Positions 33,719 through 44,966 of a stretch of DNA of 64,000 nt are shown piece by piece. The notes beneath the pieces are model-generated. The model worked only from the letters and a program-made list of their open reading frames with translations, did not search any database and was not told the DNA's origin. The translations under genes and the position numbers were made by a program. How positions within the stretch are numbered: position 1 is the stretch's first letter; every line of letters starts with the position of its first letter. The stretch spans positions 608,268 through 672,267 of the forward strand of contig FYEU01000306.1 in assembly GCA_900188575.1 (NCBI GenBank), read 5' to 3'. Source of the stretch: Geosmithia putterillii. Lineage: Eukaryota; Ascomycota; Sordariomycetes; Hypocreales; Bionectriaceae.

Positions 33719-36065
33719 AACTACTCGTACGAAACTAAAGACGGACGGACAGACAGGGACAGGGACAGGGAAGAGAGAAAAAATGACGATGCAGATCCGT
33801 GAAAGCTGATTGGTCGGCAGGGGGGTCGACTTCAGCTCATCTGGTCGTTGACGACCCCTGTCTCTTGGCTCTTTGTGTCTTGGCGTTGGCTGGCTCTGCC
33901 CGCGCTGTACGGAGTATGTACTTCGTACTTAATTCGTAGTTGACTTGCTCATGTCGGTTCTTGCCTTGTCTTTCTTGTCTCGCCGTCGTCTCTGGGTGCC
34001 TCGTCATACTGGCGATGGCTTCTCAATTGTCGCATCCTGTACTCTGTTAGTTAGTAGTCTCTTTGCAACAGTGACATTGATGACATGTGGTGTACGGAGT
34101 ACACGCGCCCCAGTTGTAGATGTACGAATAAACGTCCTGTCACTCCCTCGCCAAGTCAAGCTGACTCGGATCTAGAACAAAGAAATGAGAGGATAAAAGG
34201 AAAGGAAAGAGGTGGGCCGGTAGGAAAAAGCAATGAGAGAGAGGGCATTTTCTCAGCAACAGCAGTAACAACAGCGCAGCACCAGCACAGCACAGCACAG
34301 CAGGCAACTCGACCGTCTCCTTCACGACACCAGACACCGAGACCTGCTACTAGTTGTACCCCGGCCACCGACAACTGCCTGGACAGACGGAGTAGCACTC
34401 TCCAGCGTAAAACGACGGCTGGGACGGTGGAAATAGTGCGCGCCGAATTCCAGGTGGTCATGGGAGACATGCATTGCGCCACTCACCGTACGAGTACAGC
34501 CTACAGCGTCCTCTTTCTTCTTCTCTGGAGACCTTTTTCCTTCGGGCGGTGCCACTCACAACATACTCGTACTCGATAAACATACACCCCCCTTCCCTTG
34601 CCCTCGGGTTTTTTCCCTCTCTCTTGGGCCCTTGGGTGGTTTCTTGGTCAAGGTGAGCCATACTTCGTAGGTTCTAGAGTTCCCCACCCCGTAACTCTGT
34701 GAGACTATCCGTCGTAATAGTATGTATTAGACGTCGCACTCGTACCGTGAGACAGATCAGGTCGAGCAATAGCAAGTCAGCAACCAGCCCTCTTGGCCGG
34801 GTCGCATGTTGTGCATCGCGCTCCGTACTTGTCGCATGCACCGTATCCGCGGAGGATTAATACCAGGCTACTACCGGGTCTGCACTCTGCACTCCGTACC
34901 TACCTGTTAGCAGTTACTACTAATACTTCGTAGCAGGAGTCCAACTCCAAGACTCACCGACGGATAGAGCAGCCAACTCGTGCTCGCTGCAGGCTGCAGT
35001 AGCCCTCCACATGCCGAAGAGGTTGAAACAGACCTGTGCTTCTTGTGCTACACAGAGCGCAAAAGTACGCCAGAGACGAAGGAGCAGGGAAGCAGCAGGG
35101 AAGCAGCAGGGCAACAGAAGTAGCAGCAGCAGGGCCGGAGCAAAGCCAGTGACAACTCCAGTCCTTAGCCCCCCTCCCCTGCTCGTCTGGCCATTGTTTC
35201 TTTTTCGACCGAGGCCGCTCTCGCACTCGCAGCTGGTGCTAGCTCGTAGCTGTACAGAGTACCGTACCGCACAGGTATGCATGTCATAGAGGCGGACGCT
35301 ACCGTGACACTGCCACGGGACGGCCAGCTCTCTCCACCATTGCGGCCACTATCGGAGTAGCTCACTTACTAGAACGCTGACAAAGTGAGGAGTTGTCTTC
35401 TAGTCTCGATGTTGTAGAGTAATAATTAATATTCTCATACTTCTGGATGACTAGCACAGCGTAGTAAGTAAGTAATCGCCACGATAGATACAGTCTCCCA
35501 TCGTCATGAGAACCACATACCTCCATTGTGCTAGCAGCCGCGCAGTCATAGACTACTACCGCTACCGCCCTTCCACGGCCAATCCGTGGACCACAGGGCA
35601 TCGATTGGGGGTCCCTGGTCCGTCGGCCCCCTCCTGCCCTCCCCCAGGCGCCTGTACTTACTTGCCAGTTATTATGAGTCCTCCCGAGGAAGAGGGCCAG
35701 GGACCCACCAGACCAACGAGCTGGGATGGTGGCTCCGAGAGGGCGGCTGGGCTGAACCAGAGCTAGTACGGACGTCTGTCCCGACTTGTTCTTGTGTGCT
35801 GCGGCAGTGTGAGTCTCTGGTGAGTACTGGTATGCACGCGGTATGTACATGTATGATGTATGCAGTCACGGAAGGGACCAGAACAGGCCAGACTGGATCG
35901 AGAAGGAAACAAGGGGAAAAGAAAAGAAGGAAGAAGAGAGGCAGAAGGAGGAGAAGAAGAAAAGAAGAGGCAACAATAGCAACGAACAACGGCGAGTTGT
36001 TACCAGCGAGACGGGACGGCCGATACGAATACTCGGTAACCGCGGAAGTTACACCACCCTCGGGC

Positions 36066-36088
36066 ACGCACACGCACACGCACACGTA
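36066..36088. repeat. CACACG tandem
   Basis: Three to four consecutive CACACG/CGCACA units in non-coding DNA. Confidence 0.8.
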
Positions 36089-38249
36089 TGCGCACACGGC
36101 ATGCTTGTACAAGGCAACGAGCACCAGCATGGACATGAGTACGATTAAGCACAAGGCAGAAACAGTGGTGCTCCTCCTCGTGGTCGTCGGACTTGGTATG
36201 CTGCTCGTGGGACTGCCGTACATGCACGTCGTAATGTGCCATGTAATACTCTGTGAAATGTGTAATATCAGCCGCCACTCAGCGTGGAGAGGACGAGAGA
36301 CCAAGAGGAGGGGGGGAGGAGAGGGGGCGAGCCGAGGGGACCAACGAGGGTCGGGCGATGTGTGCGAGATGCGCGCTAACAGGAGATCAGTTGGAGATCC
36401 GAGCTGGAGGAGGGACAAGGAAGGAACGGGAGATTCCCAGCTTGACGGTCAGCGGGGTAGGAGCTACTGCAGTGCGAGCGAGGTCAAGTCGTACGTATCG
36501 TATGAGCTAGTTGGTGTATGAGTAAACAGAAGAGTAGAGGATTCTGTAGAGGCCGTACAGGCCGTACATACTGAGCTTGTCAGCATTACAGAGCATACTG
36601 TCCTTTGTCTGGCATCTTCTCGAGGCCTTGTTGATATGGGCATATGCGTACCTGCCTAGTCGTCGTCGTGCAATCTACCAAGTTGCAGTGGTGAGGCTTC
36701 ATGTCCCGGATGTGCAGGATGGCACCTTCCTCCAATTTACAAATGTCCCGTTTCCCACCCCGGTGGCTACTGCCTTATGGGGGAGTAATAATAGAGTAGG
36801 TGCCAGGCCGGGCAGGCGCGACCAACGAGGGACCCGGGACAAGGATTGGGCCAGGCAAGGCAAGGAACGAACTCGCGCTAAGAGGCCGTACCTACGTCGA
36901 CCTGCACACTCTGTACGGAGGATTACAGCGTATGGAGTGTCTGTATGGAGCGCCTCGCCTCTAGACGCAGCTGTGGTCGTAATGGTCGTAATGCCCTTCT
37001 CGTACTAGTAGACAGCGGCTCGGAGTGCGAAACGACATGGAGCAGCCAGCCAGCCAGCCAAGAGGGCAGGGCAAAAGGGCAAAAGGGAACCAAGGCCGCC
37101 CGGGCGTCTGTGCTTGCCTTGCCAGCTGGAAAGGGCCCCTCTGCGGCCTCGGCGCCCCCCAATGAAGAGCCTCGACGGCCGTCCCACCGGATCGTCCCTG
37201 CTGAGCAAAAGCGGGGCGGCGCACGGCCGGGGCAAGCGGTTTCTGGCATCAATCATCCATCCGTGGACTCTGTCTCTCCGTCTTTCCCACTGCGACGGAG
37301 TCTGCCAGTCTGCCAGTCGCCGTTGGCCGCCAATCGCCAGATACGCGCGTGTATACCTACCGCCTGGGCTGTGCTGTGCTGTGCTCTGGCAATACTCCAT
37401 ACTAATTGTATACATGAGTTATGTACTTGGCAGTGATGGCTGTAGCTGTAGCTGCAGCACTCCATCGTACTCCTCATCATCCACTCCCTCCCGCCCGTCT
37501 CCAGTTCCTCTCGAGGGGTCCCGGTCAAGCAAGAATTACCAGCCTTGGTGTAGTCTGCTCTCGTAGTCTGGTCCGTAGTCCCCGGTTCCAAGCTGCTGGC
37601 CCGCTCCATGGCACTGCCCACATACGAACATATACTTCGTACTCACTCTCACTCACTCACTCTGGCACTCTTTCTCTCGTATGTATGAGTGTACACACAC
37701 ACGAGACTAAAACCCGTCGCTCTCCCTCCCCCCCCCCTGTCGAGACAGTCCTTCCTCCCGGAGTCATTTCCGTGATATCATTCGTAGCCGCCCTGGCGGA
37801 TCTGCCTTCTTATTGTGGTGTGTCCTTTCTTTTTCCTTATTTGATCTCGCCTTTATTCGAGCCCCCCCTCCCTCCACCCCTCACCTCTCACCTCTCGTCG
37901 TCTTCCATAAGAGAGACGACACCCGGCTTGTGCTTTTGCTGGCCCTGGTCTGTCTTCTTTTTTGAGTGTTGCTTGTCACACGCCCCCCAGAGAGATACGC
38001 CATTCATATATACCATATCATACTGTTGTTTCCTCTCTCTCTCCTTCTCTCCCTCTCTCCTCTCCCCCATCCATATATCCATCCATCTCCATCTTCGACC
38101 AAGACGGGAACCAACAACGAGGGACTTGAGAAAGATACAAAGAAACAGATACTGCGGTGGAAACCGAAAGAGTTGTGAAGGGAAACGAAGGAGGTCCCCC
38201 GAACAGACGACGAGATATCGCGCCAAGGCTGTACCGAGTACGAGAGCGC

Positions 38250-38387
38250 ATGTACCGACGCCAGGTGCCTCAGCTGGGCGGCCTCGATACGATTAAACCA
38301 ACGAGACGCACGACAACGACGATTACGGCGAGTACGGCTACGGTGACCAAGCGATTCGAGACGAAGCAGACGACGAGAAGGCGATAG
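38250..38387 (+). promoter_or_regulatory. Possible upstream open reading frame 1 in the bZIP leader
   Basis: ATG at 38250, 45 codons, Thr/Arg-rich, ending in TAG before the bZIP start at 38732. It counts as regulatory only if the transcript starts upstream of it, which the CT-rich stretch at 38030-38100 suggests but does not prove. Confidence 0.4.
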
Positions 38388-38457
38388 CAGCAGCATCATC
38401 GCCAGCATCATCATCCAACCAGAGGAGGACCAAAAACGAAAAAAGAAAGGAGCCTGG

Positions 38458-38658
38458 ATGCTCTCACCAGCAGCCAGCACGAGCAGGGTCTCGGTCCCCT
38501 TGACGTGGTACACGGCCCAGACACTGGTTGCTGGTCGTAGTACCGCCAGTAACTGTCCTCTGGTACGAGTACAGAGTACTACTGCTAGTATTACCGCTAC
38601 TACGAGTACGCCTACAGGTACGGCTACTCGTACTCGTGCAGTCGCTGGTTGGTCGTGA
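38458..38658 (+). promoter_or_regulatory. Possible upstream open reading frame 2 in the bZIP leader
   Basis: ATG at 38458, 66 codons, Ser/Thr-rich, ending 73 bases before the bZIP ATG. A ribosome scanning the presumed leader would meet it first, so it may repress translation of the main frame. Confidence 0.4.
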
Positions 38659-38731
38659 CGACGACTAGGATCCATTGGTCGCAGTCATCGGGGAATTATC
38701 ACTGCGCTTGTCTTGGGTGGCTAGTGGGGAC

Positions 38732-41611
38732 ATGTCGACAACCAGCGGCGGCGGGGACCTTTCAGCTGCAGCCGTCGCCGCCACCGCCGCCGTCCAGGCC
38801 CCAGCTGCAGCTGATGACCCGGCGGCGATCCTTGGAGGAGGAGGAGGAACAGCAGCAGGAGCAGCAACAGCTGGCAGCGGCAGCGGCAGCGGCAGCAGCA
38901 ACAACATTGGACGACGACAGCAGCTTCACCAGTCGCAGCAGCAGAGACAGGGGGGGTCCCTCCAGCAGCAGCAGGGGGTGGGACCCCAGCAGATGGGCCC
39001 CCAGCACCAGATGGGCCTGCTGCACCACCAGCACCAGCTCCAGCAGGTGCCCCGCCAGCTCCAGCATCAGCACCACCCGCAGCAGCTCCAGTTGGATCAG
39101 ATCCATCATCTGGACCCCCAGCACCACCACCACCTGGACCCCCCCCAGCACCTGGACCCCCAGCACCACCACCTTCAGCAACATCGGCACCCCCAGCTCC
39201 ACCAACAACACCACCACCAGGGCCACCACCACCAACACCACCAACACCCGTCCGATCTCTTGTTGCTACATCACCAAGACCTTCCTCCCCCGTCCCAGCA
39301 CCACCATCATCCTTCCCACCCTTCTCTGACTTCTTCCCCCTTCTACACCACTCCCGCCTTTAATGTCGACCACTTCTCCCTACCCACCACCATCCAGGCT
39401 CCACCATCCTCGTCTACTACTACAGGAACAGGAACAAGAACAGGTACAGGCCCAGGTACTTCTACTCCTGCCACCACCAATACGCACCCTACCACAGGTA
39501 CAGCGCAGCAGCAGCATCACTTTCATACCGCCGATCCTCCAACATCCTCCTCCTACCACCTCCACGCCCAGAGCCTATACGCCTCGGCCCCACCTCCGCC
39601 AGCTCCCACTGCTGCTCCAGTCGACGACTCGTCCATTCACTTCTCCTCCAGGAACGACGCCGACCCTGCTGCTGCCTCATCCTCCTCGAGACCCAGTCTC
39701 GCCTCGGTGACCTCGTACCATCCCTCCTCCGCACAACCTCCCCAACTTCATCAGCGACAGGGTCTCCGCCAGTCCAACACGACTGGCCGCGCCACCACGG
39801 ATCCCCTGGTGTCGCCTATGCGCGCCCAAACTGCCGTCACTGGCCCTCCGCAGCAGCAGCAGCAGCATCACCACCAGCAGCAGCCGGGCGTTGCTCCTCT
39901 GTCCAGGGCCTCCACAACCCACCCGTCTCAGCCCCAGTCTCAGCCCGAGTCGTCCCCCTCGGCCACCAGAAAACGTACTCGGGATGATGAGGCTCCTGAC
40001 ACCGAGCCGGCCAAGAGGCCCAAGGCCCCGCGGGGCCGTCCGCGCCTGACCGACGTCGGCGAGTCGCAAGATGATGTAAATCCACCTTCCCCTTTTGAGA
40101 ACTCCCCCCCTAAATTCTAGTCGCCATCGTCTTGGTTCAATCTTGCTGACATGCCCTCGTCTGTTCAGCGCCGGCGCAAGCAGATTCGCGAGGCCCAGCG
40201 GGCTTACCGCAATCGCAAGGACAAGGCCATTACCGACCTCGAGGAAAAGGTCAAGAGGCTTGAAGAGACGTGCACCACCATGACCCAAGACTTCTCGGGC
40301 TTCGTCGATCTCCTGCACTCTCATGGTACCGTCGCGGCCAACTCGGAGTTATCCCACCGCCTTGACGAGCTTAGTAAAAAGTTCTTTTCGCCCTCGGCCA
40401 CCGCAGTGGTGCAGGCCCAATTCTCCCAGGCCCAGCCTCAAGTCAGCACCATCACCGCCGGCGGCGGCAACGTGTTTTCCAGAGAGATTGATGTGCATAG
40501 CGTGGCCTCGTCGACTGCTGGCGGCGACAAGCACGCCCCCCAGAGGCCTCGGCACCGCAGGAAACCCACAATGGGCACCATCAGCAGCGCTTCCAGTGAC
40601 AACTTTGTCATGATGCCGCAGAGACACTCGGGCCTCGGCCTCGTCCACAACTTTGCCTCGTCGGCCACCAATTTTTATCCGCCAGACGCATTTGCGTACG
40701 AGGTTATCACCCAGCCGACCCCCGAGAACGCCAGCTTCCCCTCGTACACGCCGGACCCCCAGGCACCCAGCGGCTGGGTCGAACAGCCCGTCATCACGCA
40801 GGCGCCGCCGCTGCCGTCCCACCCCATGGTAACCGAGATGCCGACGCCGGTAGCGCCGCAGCAGTACGCCATGCCAGACCAATCGTTCAGCAGACGCCTG
40901 CAGCACGCCATGCTTCAGCGCATGCTGATGCTCGCCACAATGGCCAACCCGTCACCCGACAAGTTTGGCGCCGTCTTCGGCCTCGGGCTCATCTTCGAGT
41001 CACGCGACTCCATCATCTACCGGCTGACGGAGCAGGTCCAATCCCTGGCACGCGGCGGCCGGACGGGTAGCGACACCATATCGCACGACGTACGCTTCGA
41101 CAAGCGTGCCCAGTCGATGCTCTACCCTTCATCCGATGGCGTCTTCCTTGATACCGACGAGGTTGAGAACTACCTCGCCCAGCGTGGGATTCGCATTCCG
41201 GGCAGCGCCGACATGATGGACGTCGAGCTGTCGCCACACGACTTTGGTAGTGCGGACCAGCCGGGCGGTGGTCGCGGCGGCGGTGGCATGGGAGGTGGCA
41301 TCCCTGCATCCGGCAGTGTCACCATGACGGATGGGTCCATGTTTGGTGACAACAGCATGGGAGGTGCCGGCGGCGACGCATCGGGTGGAAACATGAACGC
41401 CTTTCTGTACCCGACGGCCAATGTTCCTGTGGGGTCGTCGTCGTCGTGGGCATCATCCCAGAGCCCTCCGCGGTTCAAGACGACACTCAACGTGGGCCTC
41501 TTGATCGAGCAGATGGTGAACAAGGCCGTCTTCCTCGGCAAGACGCCTGGCATCCGCCCCAGAGACGTCGATGTCTCGGTCAAGGTGGCCACTGGGCTCT
41601 ACCAGCACTGA
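38732..41611 (+). CDS. Large His/Gln-rich AP-1-like bZIP transcription factor
   Basis: Exons 38732-40075 and 40169-41611 (928 residues). The 93-nt intron (donor GTAAAT, acceptor TGTTCAG) is placed so that ESQDD joins RRRKQIREAQRAYRNRK. The N-terminal 450 residues are low complexity, with Gln runs and a long His/Gln/Pro region (HHHLDPQHHHHLDPPQHLD-like repeats, residues about 120-215), then Ser/Thr/Pro-rich sequence and a basic patch before the intron. The basic region has the fungal Yap-like form QRAYRNRK, followed by a zipper (ITDLEEKVKRLEE). Downstream, about residues 690-790 and the last 50 residues are conserved-looking (FGAVFGLGLIFESRDSIIYRL; LNVGLLIEQMVNKAVFLG). It should bind DNA as a dimer in the nucleus. 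The target pathway is not evident; stress or development are the usual roles for this class. Confidence 0.88.
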
Positions 41612-42816
41612 TGGCCTCCCTTGTTACCAGGCTCCACCGGCATTGAGCCCCCTTCTTACCTTCTTACCGGACTCTACCATCATTGATCATCCCCCTCTTA
41701 CTGGACTTTACCAGTATAGGTTGTCTCTTTTTCCCCTCTTTCATCATCGCCCTTGTCTCCCGGGGGTGGTGGGTGATGAAGAAGAGGGAAAGAGAGGGGA
41801 AGCGGAAGCCATTACGACACAGTTGAGCAGGGAAGCCCGGCGCCGGAAGAAAAAAAATAACAAGCCACACCCCAAACCTTCTGTAACATTACATCACTGC
41901 CAACGGAGCCAACAAGCACATGACGCGCCAATGGTACAAACTACTAAGAGGAGGGAACCGGGATCGCAGCAGCATTTTTTCGTTTGTCTTTTATCTCTTT
42001 TTGTCCTCTTCATTTCGAATTCGTTCTTTTGTTCAAGGCGGCGAGGGGCATTGCATTTTTCGGGGCGTCACGGTCCGGCCTAATTGGGTTGCTTTTTTAT
42101 CATTTTAACTGCTCTTTGGGTTCTTCTTTTACACGGGTGGACGACCGAACGGACGGACGGTTGGTGGATTGGGTGGTGTCTGGTTCCTCTTTTTGGGGTT
42201 TGCATGTTTTTGCATTGCATTTCACTTTCTTTCGTTCTTTCGATTATCTGGTTTCATTTCAGGATACAAGGATACAGGATACATTGGCTGCGGCCAAACT
42301 GGGGAATTGGTCGCACTGAGATACCCATTTGGCTTTTGTTGTTTCAAGCCTCAACCCCCACCCCCCAACGCCTTACTATATATTCGCTCTAGTGTTAGAG
42401 TTGACGGACTATCTCCTGACTATATAAAAGACATTTGAAGTTATTACTTATAATGTGCACACTCACGGTGACATGATGCGTGGTTTGCCTCTGGCAACCC
42501 TGTCGGTGCGCTCACAGGTCATGTCACGCCAATGTAAATGTATACGAAGCATACTGTTTGTTCCAGGTTGAACATTATCAATGCTGATGTAGGATTGATC
42601 AATAGGTGCGTGTGTATAGATGTGTGTGTGGATGAGACTCGAGCACGCCTTATCATCAGATCATGTTGTTGGCCGCACATGCAGGAACGTACTCCGTACT
42701 ACCCCTCAGCTCTCAACCCTCAGCTTACTCAAGCACCCGCCGAAGACACGCAAATACAGGCATACACCAATTCGCAGCTGTGCCAGTGACAGGCTACGAA
42801 AGTGAACTTCCCGTCG
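41612..42816. other. Intergenic: bZIP 3' region and asparaginase upstream region
   Basis: About 1.2 kb. T-rich sequence at 41970-42250 fits a 3' untranslated region. One TACTCCGTA copy (42690-42698) lies about 120 bases upstream of the asparaginase start. No gene recognised. Confidence 0.5.
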
Positions 42817-44348
42817 ATGGGACACGAGATGGACCACAAAATGGAGTATCACGAGATGGGCACACCTCGGATTCAACCCCGGATCATCATCCACGGCGGA
42901 GCAGGCAACATTCGGCGACAGGCTGGGGTGCCGACGGAGCAGTATCAGGAGCATCGCCGGGCACTACTATCCATTGTGAGCAACCACGGACACACACACT
43001 CCCCCCTCGCTGTTCATCAATCCCATTGTGTGCCATTGTACTGTGCCACTGACCGCCATTCCAGATATCCTCAACAGATGCCTATATAAACCACCATAAG
43101 GGCTCCGCCCCGTCCGCACTGGCCATTGCCGTCCACGCCGTGACACTCCTGGAGGACAACCCGCTGTTCAACAGTGGGCACGGTGCAGTCTTCACCCGCG
43201 ACGGGATCAACCAGCTCGAGGCATCGGTCATGGTCTCGCGCGGGGCCGCGAAGCGTGCAGTCGGGGTGATGGGTCTCCGGACGGTGCGGAACCCTATACA
43301 GCTTGCTGCAAGCATACTGCAGCACGGAGACGAGGATCTCGACCCTTCGCACAGCACCAGTAGCACCAACTGTCATCATACAGGAGAAGCGGAAGAGCTG
43401 CGCGGGGATGGAGATGCGCAGTTTGGAGGCAGTACCGGAGGCGTTCTGGATGTCCCCTCTGCCCAGGGTCACACCACCATCTACGGCCAGGCAGCGGAGC
43501 AGCTGGCGGATCGGTACGGCCTCAAGAGGGTGGACCCGTCGTACTTCTTCACGCAGAAGAGCTGGGACGATCACATCCGCGGACTGCAGCGCGAGGAGGC
43601 GGGGCAGCCCGGCGGCGCGGGCTACTCCCCCGATGAGTTCTTCCCGCAGGGCACCTGTGGCGCTGTGGCACTCGACTCGCGCGGCGTGGTCTGCGCGGCC
43701 ACCAGCACGGGCGGGATCACCAATAAGCTCACGGGGAGGGTGGGCGACACGCCCGTTCCGGGAGCGGGTTTCTGGGCAGAGGAGTGGGTAGATGACAAAG
43801 CCGGCGATCAGCCCGCGTCTACGATAGGGAGGTTTTGGGACAACCTGGGCACGTCTGCTGCTGTGGTACTGTCGGATTCGATGAGGGCACTGCTGGCGGA
43901 TTGTCTGCCCACGCCGTATGTGTACACGCCAGTGTTAACTGGAGCTGCTGCCGCAGCTTCTGGCCACACTACCACCCGGGCACTGGCCGTATCGGGCACG
44001 GGGAACGGCGACTCGTTCCTGCGTACGGCGGCGGCGCACACGGTTGTGTCAATAGCGCGCTGGAAGGGCGGAGGTGAGAGTGGTGCGGCGGCGGTGAGCC
44101 ATGTCGCTGGCCCGGGAGGGGAGCTGCAGCGCAGCGCGGGAGACCGGTGGGGGCGTCAGACTGGCGAGGGGCAGGGCGGGATGATTGGGTTGGAGAGCGT
44201 GGTCGTCCGGGACGGGAGCGGTAGGGTGGTGAGTGTGAGGTCCGAGGTCGTGATGGACTACAACTGCGGGGGCATGTTCAGGGCGTGGATCGATGAGGAG
44301 GGGAAGCCGGTTGCTAGTATCTGGACGAACGGGGCAGAGGACGGGTGA
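42817..44348 (+). CDS. N-terminal-nucleophile asparaginase (isoaspartyl peptidase/L-asparaginase type)
   Basis: Exons 42817-42975 and 43065-44348 (480 residues). The 89-nt intron has donor GTGAGC and acceptor TTCCAG; the join gives RRALLSIISSTDAYINHH. Landmarks of peptidase family T2 are clear: IIIHGGAG near the N-terminus, NPLFNSGHGAVFTRDG, and the cleavage/catalytic segment PQGTCGAVALD with Thr250 as the predicted nucleophile, followed by ATSTGGITNKLTGRVGDTP and GAGFWAEE. The precursor would self-cleave before Thr250 into alpha and beta chains and hydrolyse asparagine or beta-aspartyl peptides. Relatives usually have GTVG where this has GTCG. No signal peptide, so probably cytosolic. The C-terminal half carries a longer, Gly-rich insert (about residues 390-440). 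Confidence 0.9.
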
Positions 44349-44966
44349 TCCGACACCCGTGACGTGATCAGATGGTATCCAGAGAGGGAGAAGATTTCGA
44401 GTGCTGTTCGTTAATAGTTGTTGGTCATGTAGTTGACCACACAAACACCCACGTAGACAAGGCGGCACTGCCAATAGAGTCAGGTCGAGAAACGTTTATT
44501 CACCTAATACATGCCACCACGTCTCGTGACACGTCTCGTGACCATGCCAACATACAGACAAATTGTTGATACATGACAAGACAGGACCTGCCGTCCAACA
44601 TCCACCCACCAGGCGTGTGCTTTCGTCGACACGCGTCCACCGCCAAATCTAATTATAGTACATGGAAAACGCCGATGCGATGCGATTAAGAGGGATAGTA
44701 GGGAAGGGGGGTTGTTGTTGTTTTATATCGGGTTCGTGTTGATGGTACAAGGGGTTGGGGTTGTTCCCGGGTCGTGATCCGGTCGGGGGTTTCGGGGATT
44801 TTTCGTTCTTCATGTCCTCCCGGTGGAAAACACGTCTGCCACTTCGTCGTCGTAGTAAAGAGGAGAGGAGAGTAGTAGAAGTAGGTCACATGCGCATGAC
44901 CACAACAGTGAAAAGAGAACAGCGGAAAGGGGGAGGGGGCTAAGAGTCGATCGAAGTCCCTGCCTC
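44349..44966. other. Intergenic, convergent 3' ends
   Basis: About 620 bases between the asparaginase stop and the TIM17 stop. No gene or RNA recognised. Confidence 0.5.

Larger units (their letters stand above)
24824..34101. repeat. Cluster of 22 dispersed TACTCCGTA/TACGGAGTA 9-mers
   Basis: Exact copies begin at 24824, 25005, 25038, 25045, 25090, 25441, 25625, 26079, 29201, 29305, 30045, 31036, 31046, 31291, 31419, 31848, 32031, 32066, 32816, 33245, 33908 and 34093. Both orientations occur. All lie outside the one gene in this interval. Near matches (for example at about 26475, 26503, 28808, 29866 and 31747) are frequent. Further exact copies elsewhere in the window: 9024, 42690, 48476 and 58289. 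Confidence 0.85.
28539..38731. other. Ten-kilobase gene-poor block upstream of the bZIP gene
   Basis: No frame here has recognisable protein character; those present are short or built from simple repeats. Contents: fourteen exact TACTCCGTA/TACGGAGTA motifs (29201-34101), many TACTCGTA/TACGAGTA octamers, a 13-base assembly gap (30887-30899), several tandem tracts (31370-31400, 31965-31992, 32190-32280, 32827-32848, 36066-36088) and, at the right end (from about 37620), CT-rich sequence that looks like the start region and leader of the bZIP transcript. Confidence 0.6.

Noticed and set aside
33040..33738. 232-codon plus-strand frame
   Set aside because: Contains translated copies of the intergenic TACGGAGTA and TACTCGTA motifs and lacks any recognisable fold; most likely a chance frame.
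24824..34101. Motif cluster as a transposon or tRNA-derived repeat family
   Set aside because: Flanks of individual copies do not look alike, and no terminal repeats, target duplications or transposase frame are seen.
35586..36521. 311-codon plus-strand frame in the gene-poor block
   Set aside because: Built largely from simple-sequence translation (Lys/Arg runs, HTHTHTYAH), with no domain or strong start.
37421..38296. 291-codon plus-strand frame before the bZIP gene
   Set aside because: Translation of CT-rich leader-like DNA; Ser/Leu/Pro-biased and overlaps a probable transcript leader.
38762..39247. 161-codon Val/Leu-rich frame opposite the bZIP His/Gln tract
   Set aside because: It is the reverse complement of CAC/CAG repeats and has no independent protein character.
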